Translations under genes and position numbers: made by a program
NCBI RefSeq assembly: GCF_014529625.1
Contig: NZ_CP076039.1
Span: forward strand, 806,001-870,000
Source: Candidatus Pelagisphaera phototrophica
Lineage (GTDB): Bacteria; Verrucomicrobiota; Verrucomicrobiia; Opitutales; Opitutaceae
DNA length: 64,000 nt
Direction: 5' to 3'
In this document: piece after piece, positions 8,830 through 16,943 of the stretch
How positions within the stretch are numbered: the stretch's first letter is position 1
Layout: each line of letters begins with the position of its first letter
Notes under the pieces: generated by a model
Seen by the model: only the letters and a program-made list of their open reading frames with translations
Told to the model about the DNA's origin: nothing
Databases searched by the model: none

Positions 8830-10437
8830 TTACCGTCTTGGAGCAGGGCCGGACAAGTTGGGTGTTTTCGATACCAATTCCGCCATTGATCTGAGTTGCC
8901 TTTGCCAGGCGGCTTCGAGTTCAGTAGCCTTTTTAGAATTCGCTTTAGCCAAGTCGAACGACTCGGCTCGATCGTTTTTCAAGTTGTAGAGCTCCCAAGG
9001 ATCATTTTTAGCGGCGACAAGTTTCCAATCGCCAATGCGTACCGCTTTATGTTCGTCGTGCATCCACCAAAGGAGATCGCGTTCAATCGTAATGTCGGAC
9101 TTGAAAGAGGCCATTAAGCTCCGGCCGGGTGATTTGGGGACAGGGGCTCCACTCTTTGTAATGGGTTTCTCAATTCCTGCGGCATCCAGAACAGTGGGAA
9201 CGAAATCGATGAAGTGACCGGGAGTATGGCGAAGTTCCCCGCGAGCTTTTATCCCTTTCGACCAGTGCACGATTAAAGGGGTCGCGGTTCCTCCCTCATG
9301 GACCCATGTTTTATGACGGCGGAAAGGAGTGTTAGAGGCACTCGAAAATCCGGGCCCGAGACAAAGGTAGCTGGCCGCGCTTCCTAGAGGTGCGCTGGGG
9401 TCGTGTCCTCCGGAGCGAACCATGATTTCCGCACTCGCTCCATTGTCGGAGGCAAAGCAGATGATCGTGTTTTTAAAGGCCCCCATCTGTTTAAGCTGAT
9501 CGATAACCCGGCCAATCTCGACATCCATTCGATCGATCATGGCGGCGTGAATCGCCATTTTCGTGGCTTGAAAGCGCTTCTGTTCCTCTCCGAGGTTGTC
9601 CCAGGGGAATGGACGATAAACTTCTTCTGGTCCTAGCTTGTGAAGGTCTTTCTCAAAGTAGTAAGGAGGGCCAACTTTCGGTTCGAGTTCCGATAAGGTT
9701 GTGTTTACAATTCCCATACGCTTCTGTTTCGAGAATCGTTCTTTCCTGAGTTGGTCCCATCCGCCCAGATAGCGGTAGCGGTATTTTTCTATGTCTTCGG
9801 GTAAGGCGTGTAGTGGGAAATGGGGAGCGATGAAAGCGAGGTAATGAAAGAATGGCTGGTCCGCATAATTTGCTGCGTGATCTTGGAGGCAATCAATCGC
9901 GTGGTCCGCGGTAGCGGTTGTGATATAGAAATCACTTTCGTCTTCCGGGGTTTTAAGAAGAACGTCGTCAACGAGTACGCCTTTCGAACTGAAAAAATTG
10001 CCCTGGTTGGCTGTGTTGTACGAGCGATCAAACCCGCCATCGAGGGCTTTTCCATCGATGTGCCACTTTCCGCTATGGTAGTTGCGGTAGCCATGAGGCT
10101 GAAGGTACTCTGGCAACAACTGAGCCCAGCTTTGGCGCGTCCCTCGATTGCCACCTTTGACCCCAGGCAATTTATCTCTGTGTATCTCGTGTGGGTAGTA
10201 ACCGGTTAGCAGGGCGGCTCGAGAGGGCCAGCATCGTCCTGTATTGTAAAACTGGGTATACCGAAGGCCGTTTTTCGCGAGAGCGTCGAGATGGGGCGTT
10301 TCAATTTCGCCGCCATAGCATCCTAGATCGGAAAAGCCGAGGTCGTCGGCAAGAATGAAAAGGATGTTGGGCTTTTCGGTTGCTCCATCGGAAGTCCAGA
10401 GAATCGAGAATACAATGAGTGAAATTAGATGTTTCAT
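8830..10437 (-). CDS. Secreted arylsulfatase-type enzyme (C-W-P-S-R)
   Basis: This 535-residue sulfatase starts at 10437 with a signal peptide ending near residue 19. I-L-A-D-D-L-G-F-S-D-L-G-C-Y-G-G-E gives the metal-binding start. The FGly motif sits in F-Y-N-T-G-R-C69-W-P-S-R-A-A-L-L-T-G. This N-T-x-R-C context marks the longer arylsulfatase subgroup that also includes the 60446-62092 gene. G-K-W-H-I-D, A-P-H-F-P-L-H and S-D-N-G-A follow. The C-terminus has I-G-D-W-K-L-V-A and W-E-L-Y-N-L. It is the last gene of a - strand sulfatase run, 104 bases after the preceding one. Expected role: sulfate-ester removal in the periplasm. Confidence 0.91.
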   Translation of the reverse strand: MKHLISLIVFSILWTSDGATEKPNILFILADDLGFSDLGCYGGEIETPHLDALAKNGLRYTQFYNTGRCWPSRAALLTGYYPHEIHRDKLPGVKGGNRGTRQSWAQLLPEYLQPHGYRNYHSGKWHIDGKALDGGFDRSYNTANQGNFFSSKGVLVDDVLLKTPEDESDFYITTATADHAIDCLQDHAANYADQPFFHYLAFIAPHFPLHALPEDIEKYRYRYLGGWDQLRKERFSKQKRMGIVNTTLSELEPKVGPPYYFEKDLHKLGPEEVYRPFPWDNLGEEQKRFQATKMAIHAAMIDRMDVEIGRVIDQLKQMGAFKNTIICFASDNGASAEIMVRSGGHDPSAPLGSAASYLCLGPGFSSASNTPFRRHKTWVHEGGTATPLIVHWSKGIKARGELRHTPGHFIDFVPTVLDAAGIEKPITKSGAPVPKSPGRSLMASFKSDITIERDLLWWMHDEHKAVRIGDWKLVAAKNDPWELYNLKNDRAESFDLAKANSKKATELEAAWQRQLRSMAELVSKTPNLSGPAPRR

Positions 10438-10541
10438 GATGATTGGAGCCGTTTACTCGAGAGCAGCGGAAGGGATCGCTGCGGCTTTTCAGAGACCAGA
10501 TTTAGCCGAAACTACGACCGACCTGTCAGCTAGCCCTGCCC

Positions 10542-12047
10542 TTATTGGCCCAGATGCAGTTCGCGATCTGCTTTGTCATGCGGAATGGGGTCGTTTTCGT
10601 CAATCGCAATGCCCTCCCAGACAGGTGTTCTATCGTAGTAAGTCAAAACCCGAGATCGGCTACCTGCAACGGGACCTACATTCTTTTCTGGGAGCCATTT
10701 CCGAAGGTCGGAGACAACTTCTGGAAAGTTACTTGCGATATTGTCCCACTCGTGAGGATCGCTTTTAATATCGTAAAGCTCTTCCTCGCCATCGACATAG
10801 TGAATGTAGCGCCATTTTTCCGTCACGATTGAAAAATTGCCTTGGTTGTGGGAAGTGATAGCGGGACGCCAGCGAGGTGCGTCGGCGTCTTGCAATTGAG
10901 GCCAGAGACTGAGGCCTTCTAGATGGTCAAGTGGGGGGAGGTCACACAGATCGATGAGGGTGGGGTAGATGTCGAGCAGCTCGGCAGGTTTGGAGCTTTT
11001 TTGTCCCGCGGTTACCCCGGGGCCTGCAAAAATAATTGGCACCCGAGTCGAATTCCTCCAAAGCGTATTTTTTCCGGTGATCGACTTCTCACCCAAATGG
11101 TATCCGTGGTCGCTCCATAGGACGACGATAGTATCGTCGGCGTGTCCTGATTCTTCAAGCGCGTCGAGGATACGGCCCACTTGGCTGTCCACAAAGCTGG
11201 TTGAGGCCAGGTAGGAGCGTACGAGGTTAATTTGCTGGTCGTTATCGTCGATCCACTTCTTTCGAGGTTCGGGCAGGCTCCAGTGGATCCACCAAGAAGA
11301 CCGTGGGGTATCGTCTCGATCCCCTTCTGGCATGGGTGGAAGAACCGAAGTGTCTTCCGGATACAGATCGAACCACTTTTGAGTTGCGTAACAAGGCACG
11401 TGAGGAAGGAAGAATCCGGCTGCGAGGAAAAACGGTTTTCCGTCAGGCATTTCCTCAATCATTCGTACTGCATGGTCCGCGACATCATAGTCCCCTTTGG
11501 TTGAATCGTCGTTGTTGTCTGGCCAAACCCCCCAGTCCATTAGGCGGTGGTTTCCAAAGGGAGTCGTTGGGATTAACTTTTGGGGAGGTTTGGAGCCGAC
11601 GCCTCCCCTAGAGCCCCAATGTTGGAATTCAGGATTTGGTTCGTTTGCGGGCTGGGAACGGATGCTATGGTAGATTTTACCATTACTGTACGTCTGATAC
11701 CCATTGGCCTCAAAATGTTGCGGCAACGAAACGAGATCGGCCCATTGAGGAACGTCCCGAAACCAGGGAGCGAGTCCGTGAATTCCCGTTGTGCTAGGAC
11801 GAAGGCCCACCATGAGACTGGTGCGCGACGGGTTGCAGAGGGGTGCTTGGCAATGGGCGTTGGTCATAACCGTGCCGCGATCCGCGAGTCGGTCGATGTT
11901 AGGAGTCTGCACCATTGGGTGAGAGTCCATACAACCAATCCAGTCGTTTTGGTCATCGATTGCGATGAAGAGAACATTGGGCTTGTCGGCCGCGTTGGAA
12001 AGGACGGTGAACAACACAAGAACGAGGTGGGGCAAGTAACGTTTCAC
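10542..12047 (-). CDS. Secreted iduronate-2-sulfatase-like sulfatase (C-N-P-S-R)
   Basis: This 501-residue sulfatase starts at a GTG (12047) and has a signal peptide of about 20 residues. Several blocks point to the iduronate-2-sulfatase-like subfamily: A-I-D-D-Q-N-D-W-I-G-C, C71-N-P-S-R-T-S-L-M-V-G-L-R-P-S-T-T-G-I, S-N-G-K-I-Y-H in place of G-K-W-H-L, and S-D-H-G-Y-H-L-G-E with T-L-W-R-N-S-T-R-V-P. Members of that subfamily remove 2-O-sulfate from uronic acids or act on other sulfated sugars in marine bacteria, so the exact substrate is open. The leader just upstream of the GTG is U-rich, with a possible terminator hairpin and no visible Shine-Dalgarno sequence. Confidence 0.9.
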   Translation of the reverse strand: MKRYLPHLVLVLFTVLSNAADKPNVLFIAIDDQNDWIGCMDSHPMVQTPNIDRLADRGTVMTNAHCQAPLCNPSRTSLMVGLRPSTTGIHGLAPWFRDVPQWADLVSLPQHFEANGYQTYSNGKIYHSIRSQPANEPNPEFQHWGSRGGVGSKPPQKLIPTTPFGNHRLMDWGVWPDNNDDSTKGDYDVADHAVRMIEEMPDGKPFFLAAGFFLPHVPCYATQKWFDLYPEDTSVLPPMPEGDRDDTPRSSWWIHWSLPEPRKKWIDDNDQQINLVRSYLASTSFVDSQVGRILDALEESGHADDTIVVLWSDHGYHLGEKSITGKNTLWRNSTRVPIIFAGPGVTAGQKSSKPAELLDIYPTLIDLCDLPPLDHLEGLSLWPQLQDADAPRWRPAITSHNQGNFSIVTEKWRYIHYVDGEEELYDIKSDPHEWDNIASNFPEVVSDLRKWLPEKNVGPVAGSRSRVLTYYDRTPVWEGIAIDENDPIPHDKADRELHLGQ

Positions 12048-12049
12048 GA

Positions 12050-12098
12050 TAAAAGAAAAAGAGAGCCGGCGGATTGGGGCAATCCCAATTCGCTCTGA
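12050..12098 (-). terminator. Candidate intrinsic terminator or leader hairpin between two sulfatase genes
   Basis: Read on the - strand, ATTGGG and CCCAAT (12084-12089 and 12073-12078) pair around five bases. An outer AGAGC/GCTCT pairing (12094-12098 and 12061-12065) can extend the stem. A T-rich run (12050-12060) follows directly. This suits a terminator for the sulfatase gene at 12177-13670. It also ends only 2 bases before the GTG start of the next gene, so it could affect that gene's translation. Confidence 0.42.
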
Positions 12099-12176
12099 GA
12101 AGGATGGAATGCCAAAATCTGCCGATTTTATACAATCCCAATGAGAGCTTTTCTAACGATGCTGGAAATCCTGAAA

Positions 12177-13670
12177 CTAGCGTCGGCTATTCGGTGACCA
12201 TACGGGATCAATCATTTGGCGGTTCATCGCTTCCCAAGCAGTAATCATCTCAGAGCGTTTTTCCGGGAGGGAGGCCGCCAGATCGTTGGTCTCACTGATG
12301 TCTTCTGTAAGATTGTAGAGTTCCCATTGGTCACCTTGCCCGCGGCGGGGGTTTCGAAGGAGTTTCCAGTCACCCACTCGGATGGCGGAGCGTTTGTCGA
12401 TACGCCAAAACAACGTATCGTGAGGTCGGGAATTTTTCTCACCTTTCAGATACGGAATCAGATTAACGCCGTCGTAGACTTTTCTCTCATCGAGCTGCGC
12501 GTTCGACAACGCGGCAGCGGTTGCGAAAATATCCAGGGAAATCACCGGATTCTCGTAGACTTGGTTGGCGGGGAGCTGCCCTTTCCACTGAACGAGAAAG
12601 GGCACGCGATTACCGCCCTCGTATACACTCCCCTTGCCGTCCCGAAGTGGAAGGTTGCTGGATGTAAGTTCCCGGGTGGGACCCCCATTGTCGCTGATGA
12701 AAAAAATGAGGGTATTGTCTTCGAGCCTTTCCTCACGCAGCTTCTCCAGAACGGCCCCGATGCTGTCATCCATATTGGCGAGCATTGCCGCGAAGATACG
12801 TCGTTGGATGTCTTCGATGTGAGCAAACTTTTCCATGTACGCGTCGGCCCCTTGAAGAGGGCTGTGTACGGCGTTGTAAGGAACAAAGAGGAAAAAGGGT
12901 TTATCAGCGTGTCTTTCGATAAAAGAAACCGATTCTCTCGTAATGGCATCGGTTAAGTATTCAGTTTCCTGTACGGGTTGGCCGTCATGGTAGATCGGGT
13001 TGTCGGCATCATAGTCGGGCTCGGTGTTGCCCATATGGGTGGTGTAGAGGCGTTTTTTGTCCTGAGAGATCCACAGGCCCTCACCGCCGCCTGGAAGGAC
13101 TTTTCGGCGTAGCCAAGTGGTGACACCTTCATAGGGCGGAGGCAAAAAATAGTGACCCTCGTGGAGGAAGCCGAAGAACTCGTCAAAACCGCGGCGGATC
13201 GGATTATATTTGGCCGTCCCACCGAGGTGCCATTTACCAAAAAGCCCGGTTATGTATCCAGAATCTACTAGAATATCGGCGATCGTTCTTTCACCTAAAG
13301 GAAGTCCAGCGTCAGGGTCCTCGTTTTTAGCTCCGATCGGATTGAATTCATAGCCGAATCTAGTTTGGTAGCGCCCGGTCATTAGCCCGGCCCGCGAGGC
13401 GCTGCAAAAGGGAGCGGTGACATACCCTTGAGTGAAGCGAATGCCGTTCTCCGCGAGGGAATCGATATGGGGAGTTGGAATTTCTTCGTTTCCTTGGCAA
13501 CCGAGCTCGCCGTATCCAAGATCGTCGGCAACGAGGAGTACGATGTTGGGCATATCTTGAGCGGAAGAGATGGAGAGTCCGCTGGCTATGAAGAAGAGGC
13601 TAACGAGCTTTCTAGCCCACGAATCACTCGAACTGGATGGGGTATTATCGGTTGCTCTAGTGAAATTCAT
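12177..13670 (-). CDS. Secreted sulfatase (C-S-A-S-R)
   Basis: This 497-residue sulfatase starts at ATG 13670, the only in-frame Met before the mature domain. About 20 polar residues precede a hydrophobic signal core (L-V-S-L-F-F-I-A-S-G-L-S) ending near S-A-Q. V-A-D-D-L-G-Y-G-E-L-G-C-Q-G-N follows. The FGly site is F-C89-S-A-S-R-A-G-L-M-T-G-R, the accepted C-x-A-x-R variant. G-K-W-H-L-G-G, Y-N-A-V-H-S-P and S-D-N-G-G-P are in order. It lies upstream of the iduronate-sulfatase-like gene and downstream of a DUF1080 gene on the same strand, so carbohydrate desulfation is expected. The closest family in this window is the 25443-27014 sulfatase, which shares P-Y/F-N-A-V-H and the P-T-R/Q-T context. 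Confidence 0.91.
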   Translation of the reverse strand: MNFTRATDNTPSSSSDSWARKLVSLFFIASGLSISSAQDMPNIVLLVADDLGYGELGCQGNEEIPTPHIDSLAENGIRFTQGYVTAPFCSASRAGLMTGRYQTRFGYEFNPIGAKNEDPDAGLPLGERTIADILVDSGYITGLFGKWHLGGTAKYNPIRRGFDEFFGFLHEGHYFLPPPYEGVTTWLRRKVLPGGGEGLWISQDKKRLYTTHMGNTEPDYDADNPIYHDGQPVQETEYLTDAITRESVSFIERHADKPFFLFVPYNAVHSPLQGADAYMEKFAHIEDIQRRIFAAMLANMDDSIGAVLEKLREERLEDNTLIFFISDNGGPTRELTSSNLPLRDGKGSVYEGGNRVPFLVQWKGQLPANQVYENPVISLDIFATAAALSNAQLDERKVYDGVNLIPYLKGEKNSRPHDTLFWRIDKRSAIRVGDWKLLRNPRRGQGDQWELYNLTEDISETNDLAASLPEKRSEMITAWEAMNRQMIDPVWSPNSRR

Positions 13671-13714
13671 ATTCTAATTCGCATGAAATATTGTATTTAG
13701 TTAACAAGTACCTT

Positions 13715-14380
13715 TTACAATTTCTTAAGGTAAACGTTTCGAAACCACGCATTATGGCCATGGTCCTGGAATCCGATATGGCCGGTTCGCGGCAGATCTT
13801 TGAGAGCCGTTTTGAATTTGTTCTTACTGCCATCCGGGTTTTGCTCGGGAAATGTCCATCGGTCGAGATTTGCAGAGACGATTTTATGCCCGTTGAGCGT
13901 AATCTCAATAATCGGGCCCTTACAGCGAATTTGAATTTGATTCCACTCGCCCGCTTTTTTGACCGCGTTTGCACTCGGCACCACCGCGTCATAGAGGGCA
14001 CCGCAGTCATGCGTTCCGATGGATGGCTTCCCGTGCGAGTCCAATAGCTGAATTTCAAAGCCGCCTTGTACGGGATTTTGAGGATCACTTCGGACGAAAA
14101 TACCGCTATTGCAGTTGCGGCTTAGCTTGAATTCCAGCTGCAGAATGAAATCTCCGTAGGTGTCATCGGTCCAAATAGCTCCATTTCTACCGACGCGACC
14201 GAGGGTGCCGTTTTTTGAATCAACCTTCCAGATGGGTTCGATTTCAGACGGAATGAAGGACCAGCCCTTGAGACTCTGGCCATCAAAAAGACTCATGAAA
14301 CCTTCGGGAGGAGAGTCTTTGTCAGCGAGAGAGGAGAGGGTGAGAATGGCGGCAACGAATAAAAGGAATATTTTTTTCAT
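13715..14380 (-). CDS. DUF1080 (3-keto-disaccharide hydrolase) family protein
   Basis: The 221-residue protein is read from ATG 14380, which begins a clean signal peptide (M-K-K-I-F-L-L-F-V-A-A-I-L-T-L-S-S-L-A). A longer frame from 14521 adds 47 residues without family similarity and was not used. DUF1080 signatures are present: F-M-S-L-F-D-G-Q-S-L-K-G-W, N-S-G-I-F-V-R, F-E-I-Q-L-L-D-S-H-G, and the ending G-H-I-G-F-Q-D-H-G with W-F-R-N-V-Y-L. It lies 44 bases upstream of the sulfatase start on the same strand, so the two may be co-transcribed. The pairing of 3-keto-sugar hydrolase and sulfatase recurs in this window. Confidence 0.87.
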   Translation of the reverse strand: MKKIFLLFVAAILTLSSLADKDSPPEGFMSLFDGQSLKGWSFIPSEIEPIWKVDSKNGTLGRVGRNGAIWTDDTYGDFILQLEFKLSRNCNSGIFVRSDPQNPVQGGFEIQLLDSHGKPSIGTHDCGALYDAVVPSANAVKKAGEWNQIQIRCKGPIIEITLNGHKIVSANLDRWTFPEQNPDGSKNKFKTALKDLPRTGHIGFQDHGHNAWFRNVYLKKL

Positions 14381-14604
14381 GATTTCGAGGGTTGTGGTGG
14401 GACCAATGGTTTCATTAGGATAGGGGCATGTCGAGTGTGGGTGGCACAGATATTGAATAACAGTCTGAACAGAAGGATTGGGAATGGAGAACCATGTTTG
14501 TTTAGCAATATTGTATTTCATCCCAACGCCTAAGTTAATTTATTTTCGAGACTTCCCAACACCTGTTTGAAACTTGGGGTGAAAACTCCAATGAGAAACC
14601 TACA

Positions 14605-15129
14605 GTCCTCTTTTATGTTACGGCAGCATTAGGTTGCTTACGTGAATTCGCGAATAAACCTCTCGGAGAAAATTTTTTGCACGCGGGAGATGAGCCTAGC
14701 AACTTGGATGCGCGCTCGGACGTGGCCTTGGATGCGACTCAGGGTGGACTTGCCTTTTCCAATTGTGGAGGTCGCTCTAGTGCATGCGCTTGAATATCCG
14801 ATTGGCAACCAATACCAGAGCACTCACGGCACGGGTGTAGGGATTGTTCTGCCCTAGATTTTGAAATTTCTGCGTCCTGCACGTGAGGAGCGAATCGCTC
14901 ATATCGGTCGCTTACTCGGAGTCGAAGTAACGGCGGAAGCGGCTATAAGCGAAGTGATCCGATTGCGCAGAGAATCGGGACTTCCCGAGCGCCTGAGAGA
15001 CGTAGGGGGAAGCATGAGGATATCCCATCGTTGGCAGAGTCAGCAGGTCTGCTTGAACGTCTAATGGTTCTGACTGCAAACCGACCGACTTTGGAAGACC
15101 TTCGATCCATCTACGAAGCGTCGTATTGA
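14605..15129 (+). pseudogene. Relic of an iron-containing alcohol dehydrogenase (C-terminal half)
   Basis: Pieces of a Fe-dependent alcohol dehydrogenase can be read in three frames. From about 14617, L-D-A-R-S-D-V-A-L-D-A-T-Q-G-G-L-A-F-S-N matches the conserved helix. After a frame change near 14766, V-A-L-V-H-A-L-E-Y-P-I-G then T-H-G-T-G-V-G-I-V-L-P carries the metal-binding His region. A TAG interrupts this at 14854-14856. The frame continues with R-P-A-R-E-E-R-I-A-H-I-G-R-L-L-G-V through about 15010. After a second frame change, E-S-A-G-L-L-E-R-L-M-V-L-T-A-N-R-P-T-L-E-D-L ends at TGA 15127-15129. The N-terminal half is missing. It lies just before an intact aldehyde dehydrogenase and was probably once its partner. 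Confidence 0.82.
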
Positions 15130-15278
15130 AACCTGGTACTTGCGTTGAAACCGGACGGTGCCATAGTGCGGTTATAGGGATTTCTGTTTTCGAACATACT
15201 CCTCAAAGAAATGTATGGAGTTTGAGAGGGGTATCAACCTGACTTTAATCGATATTTGAATACAAAGGCAGCACTCAA

Positions 15279-16694
15279 ATGAAATTCTATCTAAACGGAA
15301 GTTGGCAACAGCGCGATGAACGAATCGATGTACTCAACCCTTTTGACGGTCAAGTGGTCGATACTGTACCGAAAGCGACCGAACAGGATGTAGAAGATGC
15401 GATCGCTTCTGCGGTAAAAGGAGCAGAGGATATGAAAGTGCTTTCTGGGTACGATCGATACGAAATTCTGAATCGAGCGACGGCGTTACTGCGTGAACGT
15501 TCTGAGGATTTGGCTCACACCCTTAGTTCCGAGGAGGGTAAAGTTTTGCGAGAGGCACGGCATGAAGTCGATCGGGCGAGCCAGACCTTGGAAATCAGCA
15601 GTGAGGAGGCCAAACGCCTCACGGGCGAAGTCTTGCCGTTAGATGGAAGCAAGGATGTGCGAAACCGTTTTGGGTTTACCCTGCGAGTTCCCTGCGGGGT
15701 GGTGGCGGCAATCGCTCCTTTCAATTTTCCTCTCAATCTCGTTTGCCACAAAGTCGGCCCAGCCTTAGCGGCTGGAAATTCGGTCATTTTAAAACCCGCT
15801 AGCGATACCCCTTTGGTCGCGTTGAAATTAGTCGAGATTCTCTTGGAGGCGGGATTGCCTCCTCTAGCTCTCTCCTGCATCACGGGAAGTGGCAAGACGA
15901 TCGGAGAAGGGATTTGTTCTGACTCTCGAGTGCGCAAGATTTCCTTTACCGGTAGCAAAGAAGTGGGCGAGCGGATTTGCAATATTGCTGGTATTAAGAA
16001 AGTCACGATGGAGCTGGGTTCGAACTGTCCCCTAGTCGTGTTACCAGACGCGGACTTGGAACAAGTCGCAGATGTCGCAGTCGCCTCAGCCTATGCCAAT
16101 GCAGGTCAGGTGTGCATTTCGACTCAACGGATGATTGTCATGGACTCGGTTCGCGACGATCTAATCAATATTATGAAACCGAAGATCGAATCCCTGTCAG
16201 CAGGAAACCAGCTGGACGAAACATCAGGAATTGGACCGATGGTACGTGAATCTGATGCTGGTCGCGTTGAAAATTGGATACAGGACGCGGTTTCCGACGG
16301 AGCTAGCATTGTCTGTGGGGGGCAACGTGAAGGAGCGGTTATGCAGCCGACTCTGCTAGATGGAGCGACGCATTCCATGCGAATTTGCCGCGAAGAGTTG
16401 TTTGGCCCCGCGGTGTCTGTTGTGAAGGCAGTCAATGTCGACGAAGCGATTCAGCTGGCAAACGACACAGAGTTTGGTCTTGGGGCGGGTGTGTTTACCA
16501 AAGATATAGACAAAGCGATGCGTTTTGCCCGGGAAGTGGACAGTGGAAATATTCACATCAATTGGGGGCCATTGTGGCGGGTCGATGCCATGCCTTATGG
16601 TGGCCTAAAGGGAAGCGGTATCGGAAAGGAAGGGCCTAAGTACGCGATTGAAGAAATGACGGAGTTGAAGACCGTCGTGATCCACTCGAAATAG
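15279..16694 (+). CDS. NAD(P)-dependent aldehyde dehydrogenase family protein
   Basis: This 471-residue protein is full length for the ALDH superfamily. Landmarks are A-P-F-N-F-P-L-N near 151, K-P-A-S-D-T-P near 173, F-T-G-S-K-E-V-G near 228 (cofactor fold), catalytic Glu in T-M-E-L-G-S-N near 246, catalytic Cys in N-A-G-Q-V-C-I-S near 281, and E-E-L-F-G-P near 373. The C-terminal run P-L-W-R-V-D-A-M-P-Y-G-G-L-K-G-S-G-I-G resembles the lactaldehyde, sulfo- or phosphono-aldehyde dehydrogenase group, but substrate cannot be fixed from sequence. It has no signal peptide and is cytoplasmic. A decayed Fe-alcohol dehydrogenase lies 149 bases upstream. Confidence 0.9.
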   Translation: MKFYLNGSWQQRDERIDVLNPFDGQVVDTVPKATEQDVEDAIASAVKGAEDMKVLSGYDRYEILNRATALLRERSEDLAHTLSSEEGKVLREARHEVDRASQTLEISSEEAKRLTGEVLPLDGSKDVRNRFGFTLRVPCGVVAAIAPFNFPLNLVCHKVGPALAAGNSVILKPASDTPLVALKLVEILLEAGLPPLALSCITGSGKTIGEGICSDSRVRKISFTGSKEVGERICNIAGIKKVTMELGSNCPLVVLPDADLEQVADVAVASAYANAGQVCISTQRMIVMDSVRDDLINIMKPKIESLSAGNQLDETSGIGPMVRESDAGRVENWIQDAVSDGASIVCGGQREGAVMQPTLLDGATHSMRICREELFGPAVSVVKAVNVDEAIQLANDTEFGLGAGVFTKDIDKAMRFAREVDSGNIHINWGPLWRVDAMPYGGLKGSGIGKEGPKYAIEEMTELKTVVIHSK

Positions 16695-16707
16695 TTCTAT
16701 CTAGCTG

Positions 16708-16812
16708 ATGAGAATTTATCTACTCATCCCTTTTGTATTTGCACTAGCGAGTCTTGGCATTGCAAACCCCCATTCTATCCTAACTTTCTCCCTCAGTTCT
16801 CTCTCAGAATGA
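16708..16812 (+). CDS. Short signal-peptide-like open frame, 34 residues
   Basis: Fourteen bases after the aldehyde dehydrogenase stop, an ATG opens a 34-codon frame. Its first 20 residues look like a secretory signal (M-R-I-Y-L-L-I-P-F-V-F-A-L-A-S-L-G-I-A-N), and it stops 14 codons later. It may be the stub of a deleted secreted protein, a small secreted peptide, or chance. The rest of 16813-16943 shows nothing I recognise. Confidence 0.25.
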   Translation: MRIYLLIPFVFALASLGIANPHSILTFSLSSLSE

Positions 16813-16943
16813 CTGTTTGGACGCACTCTCTGTCCGCTATCGATAAAACGCCTGATTCACGAAACTTAACCCGGGCCATGTGATGGCCGAACTCTACGAA
16901 TGGAGCGGTACTTGCATCAGAACCTTCTATAAATCGCCTACAT

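Noticed and set aside
14381-14521. N-terminal extension of the DUF1080 gene
   Set aside because: The extra 47 residues before M-K-K-I-F-L-L are not signal-like and lack similarity, while the internal ATG gives a standard signal peptide.
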